Under the pieces are notes generated by a model that was not told the origin of the DNA, made no database searches, and worked only from the letters and a program-made list of their open reading frames with translations. 38,314 nucleotides of DNA, from the NCBI RefSeq assembly GCF_937919355.1, contig NZ_CALFSA010000189.1, positions 1-38,314 of the forward strand. The letters are read 5' to 3'. Position 1 is the stretch's first letter, and each line of letters opens with the position of its first letter. The translations under genes were made by a program, and so were the position numbers. Of the stretch, positions 21,726 to 29,563 are shown piece after piece. This DNA is from an uncultured Methanofollis sp. (GTDB taxonomy: Archaea; Halobacteriota; Methanomicrobia; Methanomicrobiales; Methanofollaceae).

Positions 21726-21925
21726 ACAGCGATCTCGATCTGCTCGGATTTTTCGGTTAAGATATAATCGTCCTCGACGGTTTCCAGGTACAGGTCAATC
21801 GCTTCCCTGATGTTTTTCAATGCCTCTTCCTTTGTATCCCCTTCACTGATGCAGCCGGGAAGGCCCGGTACGTACACAGTGTACCCTCCTTCTTCAGCCG
21901 GTTCGAGCACAACCCGCAGTTTCAT
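21722..21925 (-). CDS. hicB: HicB-family antitoxin
   Basis: This 67-aa protein has the HicB partial RNase H-like fold: MKLRVVLEPAEEGGYTVYVP, GLPGCISEGDTKEEALKNI, and EAIDLYLETV. It lacks a C-terminal DNA-binding extension, so it neutralises HicA but may not autorepress on its own. ATG 21925 is chosen over an upstream in-frame start (22003) because homologues begin here and a TATA box lies 27 bp upstream. Confidence 0.92.
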   Translation of the reverse strand: MKLRVVLEPAEEGGYTVYVPGLPGCISEGDTKEEALKNIREAIDLYLETVEDDYILTEKSEQIEIAV

Positions 21926-21947
21926 ACAACTACCTGTCGCCCCACGG

Positions 21948-21957
21948 AATTTATATG
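21948..21957 (-). promoter_or_regulatory. TATA box of hicBA
   Basis: The minus strand reads CATATAAAT here, about 27 bp before ATG 21925, implying a leaderless hicB transcript. Confidence 0.6.
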
Positions 21958-22049
21958 TGATCCCCGGGCACCACCACGACCGGAAAGAGCGTGCCTGTGT
22001 CATAGGGGGCGATTGGAGGAGGGCTCTTTCACCCCCGCCCCACGGTCTT

Positions 22050-22943
22050 TCACTTCATTCGCAGGAGGGAGAGCTGGCGTAGCGAATTCATAACCGTTTC
22101 TTTCCATTGACAGGGAGGCATCCCGCCTGCCCGCCGTCTATACGACCGTATCCCCAGTCCGACACCGACGTACAGGACCAACGTGATAATCCCGTTGATG
22201 GGCGAGATAAGAATTTCTGCTCCCGGTGCAATGCCGATAAAACCCAGGATGACCAGGGGGTTCACGAGTGCATCCTCGACCATGTGCAATACGATACCCG
22301 GCCAGACTGATTGTGTTACCCTGTAGAGTTCGATGAACATCACCGACCAGCAGATCATTGTCAGAAGAGCAACGATGGCATACGTGCCCCGGCTGACAGG
22401 TAAGACTGCCTGGATGTCTGATTCTGATAAGAAGACCAGGTAGTAGGGAAGGTGCCAGAGTCCCCAGACGCAGCCGACGGTGAGGTAGATCGCCCCGTCG
22501 TTAAGATTGAGTTTGACGAGTTGCGCGGTGAGGTAGCCGTACAGGGCAGGCCCGTCAAAGATGTCGATAATAAAATTGACGAGGAGAGCGCCGGAGAACA
22601 GCACAATAAAGGGTTTGAGATCGAAGGCCGAGACGTCGATCCAGTGTGTTGCGGCGCCGATTACCAGGACGGTTGCTGTGACAACGGGGAAGATCAAGGC
22701 CGCAAGCAGGTACCATTGTACGTTCCCTTTGATGTTCGGCCTGAATCCGAGATCATTCCAGTCACCCTTTGAAAAGAGAGTGATTGCAATCGCGGTCAGC
22801 AGCGGCAATATCAGCCATATCCCCATGCCCGGAGAGTCACCATCGGGCTGGGGCAGGACGGCGTCGAAAAGGGCGCCTGCCCACCCGCTGAGAATAACCA
22901 CAAAAATAAAGAAAACAACATTGCGGATTGTTGATCTGTCCAT
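22050..22943 (-). CDS. CPBP-family (CAAX protease/Abi-like) membrane protein with altered first motif
   Basis: This 297-aa protein has about eight membrane helices. The family's motif 2 (WGLWHLPYY, His164) and motif 3 (HMVEDAL, His220 and Asp224) are present. Motif 1, normally EExxxR followed by GY, reads DGPALYGY at 130-137, so both glutamates and the arginine are missing. The CPBP fold in archaea and bacteria processes prenylated proteins or bacteriocins, or acts as a scaffold; this copy is probably not an active protease. Start ATG 22943 has AGGAG about 6 bases upstream, and a TATA-like ACATATAAAAG lies near 22980-22990. The last 30 residues (MPPCQWKETV onward) look like a divergent tail. 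Confidence 0.75.
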   Translation of the reverse strand: MDRSTIRNVVFFIFVVILSGWAGALFDAVLPQPDGDSPGMGIWLILPLLTAIAITLFSKGDWNDLGFRPNIKGNVQWYLLAALIFPVVTATVLVIGAATHWIDVSAFDLKPFIVLFSGALLVNFIIDIFDGPALYGYLTAQLVKLNLNDGAIYLTVGCVWGLWHLPYYLVFLSESDIQAVLPVSRGTYAIVALLTMICWSVMFIELYRVTQSVWPGIVLHMVEDALVNPLVILGFIGIAPGAEILISPINGIITLVLYVGVGLGIRSYRRRAGGMPPCQWKETVMNSLRQLSLLRMK

Positions 22944-23159
22944 AGAAGGCTCCTATCCCGCGAATATCAATACTGTTTCTTTTATATGTCTTGTGATTGG
23001 GGGGCGAGCCTCCGGTATCCTGTACGGTGTCAGGGCCTTCTCTCCCTGCCTGATGCCGTGCGGAGGCCGCGGCGATATCGGGGGGTGAGATCGGGCATGA
23101 GAAAAAGGAAGGGCCGCAGGGGACGGTCTCCTGATCTGAGGTGTGGCGCCTCGTCACGA

Positions 23160-23253
23160 CCCCGGGTACTTCTGCGGTTCCCTGTCCTATCGGGACGGCG
23201 CACTCCCCGGCACCATCGGGGCATAGGTGGATGGGGTGACTGCCCTGAACTGA
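23160..23253 (+). pseudogene. Decayed C-terminus of a paralogue of the 12886 gene
   Basis: In the frame ending at TGA 23251-23253, the residues SYRDGALPGTIGA-stop-VDGVTALN align without gaps to SYEDDNVLAAIETWADGVTALN of the 12886 protein. The Trp codon TGG has become TAG at 23224. Upstream sequence no longer reads as the family in any single frame. The identical final codons and the following terminator show descent from a full copy. The rest of 22944-23321 has no other gene. Confidence 0.65.
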
Positions 23254-23278
23254 GAGGGGGAAACCCCTCTCCTTTTTT
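23252..23278 (+). terminator. Retained terminator of the decayed paralogue
   Basis: GAGAGGGG (23252-23259) and CCCCTCTC (23264-23271) form a perfect 8-bp stem, followed by TTTTTT at 23273-23278. It resembles the terminator at 13388-13413 in position and sequence. Confidence 0.7.
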
Positions 23279-23321
23279 CCGGCGGGCCATCTGCTCGCAG
23301 ACCGCGTGCACGGCGGCGGCA

Positions 23322-24815
23322 TCACCCCGGCAAAGACTGGTCATCGCTTCCGGCGGCATCCTCCGGGTCGAGAAGCCTGGACCGAACCATCTCGGTCATG
23401 TCCTCCGTCGTCAGGAGGAGGAGCGTATCTTCGGCCCCGATGACAGTGCTGCCGCTCGGGACAAAGCGGTCGTTCCCTTTCTGCATGAGAATGATAAGAG
23501 CGCCTTTCGGCAAACCCAGGTCGACGACCTGCTTTCCCACAGCCGGGGAGTCAGGGGGGATGACCAGGTCGAGCATTTTGCTCGGAGTATCTGATTCAGC
23601 CTCGAACTCCCGCGAGAGTTTGAGCGGTTCTTCGACCGGGGCGGCAAGACCGAGCCGCCGGGCGACGGCCGGGATCGATGTCCCGTGGACCAGCGCCGAG
23701 ACGATGACAATGAAGAAGACGATATTAAAGATCGCATCCGCGTTCGGCACGCCTGCCACAAGGGGATAGGTTGCGAGGATGATCGGGACGGCCCCCCGCA
23801 GTCCCACCCAGGAGACAAGGACCTTCTCGTTCATCGGCATCTTCCAGGGGAGCAGCGTGAGCAGGACAGCAACAGGCCGCGCCACCAGAAGGAGGAAGAG
23901 GGCGGCGAGCATGCCCGGCACGATCGCCGATACGAGTTCTGAGGGGAAGACGAGAAGCCCGAGCGCAAGGAACATCACGATCTGCATCAGCCATGCAATG
24001 CCGTCATGGAACTGGATCAGACTCTTCTTGTAAACAACGGCGCTGTTGCCCATGACAAGCCCGGCGATGTAGACCGCAATAAACCCGTTTCCTCCGATGA
24101 TGGACGTCAGCCCGTAGGTCAGCAGCACCAGGCTGAGGGTGAGCACGGGGTACAGCCCCTCGGATTCCAGTTTGATACGGTTGATGAGGTACACGATGAA
24201 CATGCCCATCAGGTAGCCGAACAGGCCTCCGACTGCCATCTGCTGCACGAACATCGGGACGAGAGAGAAGATCGACGAGCCCGGCGTGAGGATCAGGCCG
24301 ATAACGCCGGTGGTGAGGAGGACCGCCATCGGGTCGTTGCTCCCCGACTCAAACTCGAGGAATGGCCGCAGGTTTCCTTTCAGGCGTGCCCGTGCCATCC
24401 TTAGGACCGAGAAGACCGCTGCCGCATCGGTGGACGAGACGACCGCACCGAGGAGAAGGCCCGTAAGCGGGGAGAACCCGAGGACCAGGACGGCAAATGC
24501 GCCGAGCAGAACTGCGGTCAGGACAACGCCAACCGTGGAGAGGGCGATCCCCGGCCAGAGAACAGGCTTGATCTGCTCCCACCGTGTGTCAAGACCGCCT
24601 GAGAAGAGGATATAGGCAAGCGCGATAATCCCGATGATCTGTGCAACTGCGGGGTCATCGAACGGAATGCCGCCCGGTCCCTCCGAGCCCGCCAGCATCC
24701 CGACGACGAGGAAGATGAGGAGTGCAGGGACGCCGAGCCGCTCTGCGAACTTGTTTGCAATGATACTGATCAGGAAGAGCAACGCTATCCCGACAAGTAC
24801 GAGTGTGAGTACCAT
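23322..24815 (-). CDS. K+(Na+)/H+ antiporter, CPA1 type with TrkA-C-like tail
   Basis: This 497-aa protein has about 12 membrane helices and CPA1 ion-site residues: SSTDAAAVF (127-135) and ESGSNDPMA (156-164, N160-D161). A cytosolic C-terminal part (about 395-480: MLDLVIPPDSPAVGKQVVDL, then DTLLLLTT) resembles a TrkA-C/RCK-C regulatory domain. This layout is that of NhaP2/CvrA potassium-proton antiporters, which export K+ (or Na+) against H+ and are gated by ligand or K+ state. Together with kdp nearby it would balance K+ uptake and release during osmotic or pH change. A TATA-like ATTATTATAGC lies about 31 bp before ATG 24815. Confidence 0.9.
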   Translation of the reverse strand: MVLTLVLVGIALLFLISIIANKFAERLGVPALLIFLVVGMLAGSEGPGGIPFDDPAVAQIIGIIALAYILFSGGLDTRWEQIKPVLWPGIALSTVGVVLTAVLLGAFAVLVLGFSPLTGLLLGAVVSSTDAAAVFSVLRMARARLKGNLRPFLEFESGSNDPMAVLLTTGVIGLILTPGSSIFSLVPMFVQQMAVGGLFGYLMGMFIVYLINRIKLESEGLYPVLTLSLVLLTYGLTSIIGGNGFIAVYIAGLVMGNSAVVYKKSLIQFHDGIAWLMQIVMFLALGLLVFPSELVSAIVPGMLAALFLLLVARPVAVLLTLLPWKMPMNEKVLVSWVGLRGAVPIILATYPLVAGVPNADAIFNIVFFIVIVSALVHGTSIPAVARRLGLAAPVEEPLKLSREFEAESDTPSKMLDLVIPPDSPAVGKQVVDLGLPKGALIILMQKGNDRFVPSGSTVIGAEDTLLLLTTEDMTEMVRSRLLDPEDAAGSDDQSLPG

Positions 24816-24839
24816 TTATGGATAGAATATCGTGTTCAG

Positions 24840-24986
24840 AGTGCTATAATAATGACTCTTCGACTTTTCGGGGAGGTAGATCCTCGGGGAGAGGATGCCT
24901 CTTATCCCCTTCACGAACTCAATGATGAGTCTCGTCTTCTCGATGCGGCGCCGACCGTACAGGATGATCAGTCGTCCGCTTCCTCC
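24840..24986 (-). pseudogene. Fragment of an archaeal ATPase (P-loop degraded)
   Basis: About 45 codons read SGRLIILYGRRRIEKTRLII, then EFVKG and a degenerate RIYLPEKSKSHYY. This is the P-loop region of archaeal AAA ATPases of the 'LIVLYGRRRVGKT' type; here the essential Gly of GKT is Glu. The open frame extends upstream to 25277 but that part has no resemblance to the family. The interval 24816-25248 holds nothing else apart from the antiporter promoter. Confidence 0.55.
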
Positions 24987-25248
24987 CCGTCGCCCTCCGC
25001 AGGCACGAAGAGGCCGGACCGTCTCCCCGAGGATCTTTTCGACCGCCGGAGAGAGGTGATGAAGGTTAGTGTTTTCTTCGATTGTATGGAAAAATGCGCA
25101 CTCTCGGGGAGCGTGGAGGCGGTCCCGAGGTTTGAATTGCGGCCTTTCTTTCCGTGCAGGATGAGACCGCCATTTTAGGGGGCCCAAAAAAAGCTGCCGG
25201 CCAAACAGAAACTGTAATATGCCCATAGCGTTATCCCCTGTTCTGACA

Positions 25249-26400
25249 ATGGATTTTTTAACCTGGTTGGATATCAATTTCCCCCGCGACTTTTTCGACG
25301 AGGATATAGCGCAGCGGGCCCTCCGCCACCTCGGATACCATGAAAAATGGGACCTCTTCTCCGGGGACTACGCCCTCCAGCGCACGGCCGAAGGGAGCTG
25401 GTACGAATACCTCGTGTATGAGATCATGCTCGACCTCTCCCTCCGGACCGACCTCATACGCTCCATCGTCAGGAAAGGGGACGACGTGCAGGAACCCTGC
25501 CTCGCCCCGCACCCCGGCCAGAACGGATTTTTTTATTCGGAGAAGGGGAACCTGACCGTCCGGGGGAACGGACAGACGATCGCCGAGATGGACCTTCTCT
25601 TCGTGGACGACCACGGGGACATGGGATTTTTCGAGGTGATCACCTCGGCCATGGGCCTGAAGACGTTCCACGAGGAGGTCTGCTACAAGAAGAGGTTGCT
25701 CGGCGCCATGCTCGGGCAGACGAGAGTCCCCTTCGTCCTGGTCTCGTCGGTCGACGTCTCGCAGTATACGAGTATCCAGAAAATCGCGGCTGAACCCGAC
25801 TGCCTCATCCTGATCACAAACCCAATCGAGGAGATAAGAGACCTGATCTACGAGGGGTCGCTCAGGAGACGCCCGGAAAAGCGCCCTCTTCACCCGAAGG
25901 TCATCGACGTCACCCGGATCACGCCCGGACATTCTTTCGACTATAGAGAGATCCACGACGGCAACAGGGAGAGGGTCGTCAGGGCGATGCTCTCCGGTGC
26001 GGACGGCGGGATGACGGCGGTCTCGTCGGTCGTCGACCCCCTCTCGAAGAAGGTCATGCTGGGTGCGCTGAATACGGCAGGGGTCGAGGCGATGCTCCAC
26101 GACCGGGGGATCAGGATAAAAGACGCCGTGCTCTCTGCGGACGACGTGGTCAGGCGGTTCAGCAGGGCGGTGATCGCCTTCGATATCCCGGCCTACACGC
26201 CGGTCATCTACCTGAAAGTGAAGGGAAAGGAGGCGTACCTGAAGATCGTGCAGGACACTTCAGGGGACCTGGTCTTCCAGGACACACGGACGCCCAACCG
26301 CTCGATGGAGGGTTTTTACGACTGGTTGAACGCCGACAAACCCACTCTGCAGGTCGGGGTGGCGGAGAGGTATGCCTCTCTCTTTTTCCAGTCCGCATGA
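25249..26400 (+). CDS. Uncharacterised protein with a possible restriction-nuclease-like core
   Basis: This is a 383-aa protein. Residues 113-130 (EMDLLFVDDHGDMGFFEV) are laid out like the catalytic hairpin of PD-(D/E)XK enzymes (E113/D115, then E129), preceded by a helix with GSWYEYLVYEIML (49-61). However, the Lys expected after E129 is Ile-Thr, so activity is doubtful or the Lys has migrated. A Rossmann-like stretch follows (VPFVLVSSVDVSQY, then CLILITNPIEEIRDL), and the C-terminal third is an alpha-beta domain of unknown type. ATG 25249 is chosen over an in-frame ATG at 25219 because a TATA-like TAATATG near 25214-25220 would place transcription start close to 25249. Function unknown; it stands alone between relic and convergent gene. 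Confidence 0.65.
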   Translation: MDFLTWLDINFPRDFFDEDIAQRALRHLGYHEKWDLFSGDYALQRTAEGSWYEYLVYEIMLDLSLRTDLIRSIVRKGDDVQEPCLAPHPGQNGFFYSEKGNLTVRGNGQTIAEMDLLFVDDHGDMGFFEVITSAMGLKTFHEEVCYKKRLLGAMLGQTRVPFVLVSSVDVSQYTSIQKIAAEPDCLILITNPIEEIRDLIYEGSLRRRPEKRPLHPKVIDVTRITPGHSFDYREIHDGNRERVVRAMLSGADGGMTAVSSVVDPLSKKVMLGALNTAGVEAMLHDRGIRIKDAVLSADDVVRRFSRAVIAFDIPAYTPVIYLKVKGKEAYLKIVQDTSGDLVFQDTRTPNRSMEGFYDWLNADKPTLQVGVAERYASLFFQSA

Positions 26401-26434
26401 CTGACCGGAGGGGAGGGGCCGGGACCGAGTCCGG

Positions 26435-27061
26435 TCAGTTCCTGGACGACTCGTCTGAGGGTGCGGACGACGACCCCGCCAGCAGACCTGAACAGATGCC
26501 GCAGAGGTGGACGGTGACCTGACCCCCGTTGCCGATGTGCAGTGCTCTGCTCCGGATTTTCAGGGCGTCGGTGATCACCTGCTTCTCCTCTTCGAGAGAC
26601 CTGATCTCATTGTAGGCCTCCTGGATCTCTGGATAGTCCTGGCTGATGTCATACTCGGGGTCCATGGAGATCTGGTGTATGGTGTCTCTCAGTCTGTCCA
26701 CGACGACCGCGATGGTTTCTGAGTCTGAACGACTTTTCTGGAGGATCTCATTGACGTTCGGGATCTTCCTGCTGAACTGCGGGATGTCGGTTTTTATTGT
26801 CTCGATCTTGAAGTCGAGGTATTCGTTCCCGGCAAGGCGATTGATCATTGATTGATAATACCGGACGACTTCATCTTTTTTCGATCCGATTTTATTGCGG
26901 AGGAGGAGGATCTTCATGTTGACCTCTTCTGTCATTGCGGTGGTAAGGGCGGTGATCTCCTCCTCCGACCGCCTGCAGATATAACACTCCGGGTGTGGGG
27001 ACTCCCCAGGAACGGGTTCTGGGTTCGGGTTCCGGTTCTTCAGCATGTCGAGTAGAGCCAT
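26435..27061 (-). CDS. Uncharacterised coiled-coil protein with two CxxC pairs
   Basis: This 208-aa protein has CYIC near the N-terminus (C26/C29) and CGIC near the C-terminus (C187/C190), with about 150 residues of charged helix between. The pairs could come together to bind one zinc ion, holding a helical hairpin. A serine-rich tail ends the protein. There is no membrane segment. A TATA-like CCTATACT (27083-27090 on the minus strand) lies about 26 bp before ATG 27061, so the message is probably leaderless. Function unknown; the 3' end converges with the 25249 gene 35 bp away. Confidence 0.65.
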   Translation of the reverse strand: MALLDMLKNRNPNPEPVPGESPHPECYICRRSEEEITALTTAMTEEVNMKILLLRNKIGSKKDEVVRYYQSMINRLAGNEYLDFKIETIKTDIPQFSRKIPNVNEILQKSRSDSETIAVVVDRLRDTIHQISMDPEYDISQDYPEIQEAYNEIRSLEEEKQVITDALKIRSRALHIGNGGQVTVHLCGICSGLLAGSSSAPSDESSRN

Positions 27062-27384
27062 ACTATATCAAATGAATTCTTGGAGTATAGGTTTTGTGAT
27101 TTCTATTTCGCATAATTCTGTGTTTATTGTACTGAATGAATGATTTGCTTGGGGTGTGGGGTGTGGCAGGGTTTTGTTCATGTCCCGCGTCGAAGGGGGG
27201 AGAGAGGGGAGGCATTGGTATTCTGCTGTGCCGGGGAAACTTTTGTGAAGGTTTATGCGGGATGTAATCTCACTCGAAGTCCGTATGCGTTGCGAAACCC
27301 CCTCGTCCGTCCTTCCGCGACTGGACTCCTGAGGACGTCCCCGCCCTCGCCCGCCATGCCGACAACCCCGCGGTCGCCTGCCAT

Positions 27385-27837
27385 ATGCGGGACGCGTTCC
27401 CCCACCCCTACACCCGCAGGGACGCGGAACGTTTCATCGCCATGGCGACGCACACCCCCCCGGCCCTCATGCTGGCGGTCGAGGTGGGCGGCGAGGCTGT
27501 GGGGGGCATCGGCGTCCACCCGCTCCTCGATGTCTATCGCGGGACCGCCGAGATCGGGTACTGGCTCTCTGAGGAGTACTGGGGGAGGGGGATCGCGACC
27601 GATGCGGTGCGGGCGGTTGTCCCTCTGGCCTTCGACATCTTTCCGGTCGTCCGCCTGCAGGCAGGGATATTCGAGAACAACCCGGCGTCGATGCGGGTGC
27701 TGGAGAAGTGCGGGTTCTGCCGCGAGGCGGTCCACAGGTCGGCGGTCACGAAGGGGGGCGTGGTCATGGACGAGTACCTCTATGCCCTCCTCACCTCTGC
27801 TCCCGTCCGCCGAGGGCTTCGTCCCAGGAGCGGTTGA
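27385..27837 (+). CDS. GNAT-family N-acetyltransferase (N-terminus probably frameshifted)
   Basis: The 150-aa frame from ATG 27385 contains the acetyl-CoA site YWGRGIATDAV (about 71-81, R/QxxGxG/A motif) and the ENNPASMRVLEKCGF signature typical of RimJ/RimL-like acetyltransferases. The upstream 27310-27384 codes, in the same frame, for FRDWTPEDVPALARHADNPA, which is the normal first helix of such proteins, but no start codon precedes it before a stop at 27265. The strand before it (ALRNPLVRP) reads in another frame from about 27245-27312. A one-base loss near 27313 (CCTTCC) would explain this. So the gene is either broken or the base is missing from the assembly. Its 3' end overlaps the next gene by 47 bp, convergently. 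Confidence 0.75.
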   Translation: MRDAFPHPYTRRDAERFIAMATHTPPALMLAVEVGGEAVGGIGVHPLLDVYRGTAEIGYWLSEEYWGRGIATDAVRAVVPLAFDIFPVVRLQAGIFENNPASMRVLEKCGFCREAVHRSAVTKGGVVMDEYLYALLTSAPVRRGLRPRSG

Positions 27838-28525
27838 CCGTCTGCCGGTAGATCTCGACAAACTCCGGCGACGGGATGAGGGGTTCTTCGAGGCGCTGTC
27901 TCGTCCCCTCGGAGAGTCTGCCGGTCGTCACGACCTCCTCCCCGGCCTTTTTCACGAGGTCCGTGTACCTCGCCACGGCGTCGGCGGCGGCCGGTTCTGT
28001 CAGCCACGCCCCGCCGCCCCGGTAGATCTCGGCGACGAACTCTGTCTCGTAGTTGCGTGCCATGCGCTGTGCGAGGAGCCTGAGCACCTGGAAATGGCTC
28101 TGCTCGGGAAAACCGCAGTTTGCGATCATCACGAACTTCGGGCACTCCCCGCCCCTACTGGGATGGACGGTCTCTCCCCCGGCGTCCACGGCAAAATGGG
28201 GGTCGCCGAGAGGGAGGAGGCGGTCGATGAAGATCTTCAGGCGGCTGGAAACGTTGTCGTTGTGGAGGGGCGTTGCGAAGACGACGATGTCGGCGGAGGA
28301 GAACAGTCCGATCAACTCAGCCATATCGTCCTTCAGGACGCACTCCGCCGTCGGCGACAACCAGCACTGAAAACACCCGCGGCAGTGATCGATCTTTTTC
28401 TCCGCGAGGAAGACGTTCTCGACGTCTGCGCCCGCCTTCGCCGCCCCTTCGAGGAAGGCGCCGACCATGACGTGCGTGTTGCCCTCCTCCCCCTTCGGGC
28501 TCCCGTTGAATGCGACGACTTTCAT
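27791..28525 (-). CDS. Iron-sulfur flavoprotein, NADPH-dependent FMN reductase family
   Basis: This 244-aa protein opens MKVVAFNGSPKGEEGNT, the flavodoxin-like phosphate loop that binds FMN, followed by the compact cysteine motif CX2CX2CX7C (C48, C51, C54, C62) that holds a [4Fe-4S] cluster. Methanogen Isf-type proteins with this arrangement transfer electrons from ferredoxin and can reduce O2 or H2O2. ATG 28525 is taken as start; GTG 28534 is in frame. A TATA-like CTTTATCT near 28560-28567 gives a leader of about 12 nt. No partner gene is adjacent. Confidence 0.88.
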   Translation of the reverse strand: MKVVAFNGSPKGEEGNTHVMVGAFLEGAAKAGADVENVFLAEKKIDHCRGCFQCWLSPTAECVLKDDMAELIGLFSSADIVVFATPLHNDNVSSRLKIFIDRLLPLGDPHFAVDAGGETVHPSRGGECPKFVMIANCGFPEQSHFQVLRLLAQRMARNYETEFVAEIYRGGGAWLTEPAAADAVARYTDLVKKAGEEVVTTGRLSEGTRQRLEEPLIPSPEFVEIYRQTVNRSWDEALGGREQR

Positions 28526-28653
28526 CTCTGTCACTGATCGTGCGATCGATGCGGGGTGGGAGATAAAGGTGTGGGTGGGTATAGTGAAGTTTTGAGTGGT
28601 TATAGCCCTACAAAAACAGAGATTTGTGCCGGGGTATAGCCCGACGAAATATC

Positions 28654-28981
28654 ATGGCCGATCTCCTTGCACTCCTCGTGGAGCGGCAGAGACGTCGAGA
28701 CCGGTGTGCGGCGGGAGCGTTATCTTGCAAAGATCAAAAAATATTGTGCCTCCGGGGAGATCGTGGTCCTCAGCGGCGTCAGGCGTTCGGGCAAGACCAT
28801 CCCCCTGTACCAGATGATCCGCGACCTGATCCATACGCAGGGCGTCGACCCGAGATCAATCCTCTTTGTCAACTGCGACGTCCCCGCCCTCGCCCGTCTG
28901 GACCACCCGCTGGAGACGGTGCTCGACACCTACAGAACAGAGGTCTGAAGCGAGGAAGGGGCCTGGCTCGTCTTCGACGAG
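28654..28981 (+). pseudogene. Truncated AAA_14/DUF4143-type ATPase
   Basis: From ATG 28654 the frame reads MADLLALLVERQRR and then, after a shift near 28690, RDVETGVRRERYL, IVVLSGVRRSGKT (Walker A), ILFVNCD, and after an in-frame TGA (28946-28948) AWLVFDEMDG (Walker B). This is the N-terminal half of an archaeal AAA ATPase whose C-terminal DUF4143 half is missing. It ends abruptly at about 28981, where sequence of a tnpB gene begins. It has one frameshift and one stop in 330 bp, so it is non-functional. Confidence 0.7.
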
Positions 28982-29440
28982 ATGGACGGGAGACGTATGA
29001 CTGATATGATCCCCCGCGTCTCGAAGGAGATTGTTGGGTTTGCTGTCCAGAACACGGTTGATGTGATCGGGCTGAAGGATCTTTTAGGGATCAGGTGCCG
29101 GACAGGTACCTCCAGCACCCATCATTCCTGGGCGTTCTTTGAACTCCAGTCATTCATCGAGTACAAGGCACGAGAAAAAGGCATATCGACGGTCTCTATC
29201 GATCCGGCCTATACCTCCCAGCCCTGTCCCCGGTGCAACCATATCAGCAAGAACAATCGGCGCAGAAAATAGTTTGTCTGCGAATGCTGCGGGCACTCGC
29301 TCCATGCCGACCTCATCGGTGCTCGGAACATCGAGTCTCGAGCACACACCACGGGTACACCCTGGAGGTGCAGGGGTGCAGTCAGCCACCCGGACGCTCT
29401 ACAGGGAGAGTCTCAGGCCCCGGCCTTTAGGCCGGGGTAG
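28982..29440 (+). pseudogene. tnpB: 3' remnant of an IS605-family tnpB (orfB)
   Basis: The frame encodes the C-terminal third of TnpB: SKEIVGFAVQNTVDVIGL, then WAFFELQSFIEYKAREKG, DPAYTSQPCPRCNHIS, CECCGHSLHADLIGARNIE and a tail ending in PAFRPG at the hairpin. The zinc ribbon cysteines and the RuvC-III Asp are present, but an in-frame TAG (29270-29272) splits the ribbon and the RuvC-II glutamate expected in 'LEDL' is lysine (GLKDLLGIR). The N-terminal two thirds and any tnpA are missing. It is a dead element, joined to the ATPase relic on its left. Confidence 0.85.
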
Positions 29441-29445
29441 TTGAC
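29418..29445 (+). mobile_element. Right-end hairpin of the IS605-type element
   Basis: CCCCGGCC (29418-29425), loop TTTA, GGCCGGGG (29430-29437), then TAGTTGAC. Such end hairpins mark IS200/IS605 elements and lie in the region that gives rise to the TnpB guide RNA (omega/reRNA); the bases after 29445 would be the guide part. The tnpB stop lies just past the hairpin (29438-29440). Confidence 0.75.
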
Positions 29446-29563
29446 ATAACCGAACACAAATCAATATAGATCAGATCCCGATTTTTCAATTTTTTAATAT
29501 TACTGTTTGGCGCGGTTATTTTTGTAGAATTTTTTCTTTCAGTTCCGATTTCTGTTTTTTATT

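Noticed and set aside
24852..25178. Plus-strand frame of 108 codons between the antiporter and the 25249 gene
   Set aside because: It is antisense to the ATPase relic and shows no domain; its sequence is composition-biased.
27140..28537. 465-codon plus-strand frame across the GNAT and flavoprotein genes
   Set aside because: Only codons near 27245-27312 are of interest (lost GNAT N-terminus); the rest is out-of-frame shadow.
28579..28642. Repeated TATAGCCC/GGGTATAG motifs before the ATPase relic
   Set aside because: Two copies 34 bp apart in front of a dead gene; too short and too few to call a repeat or operator.
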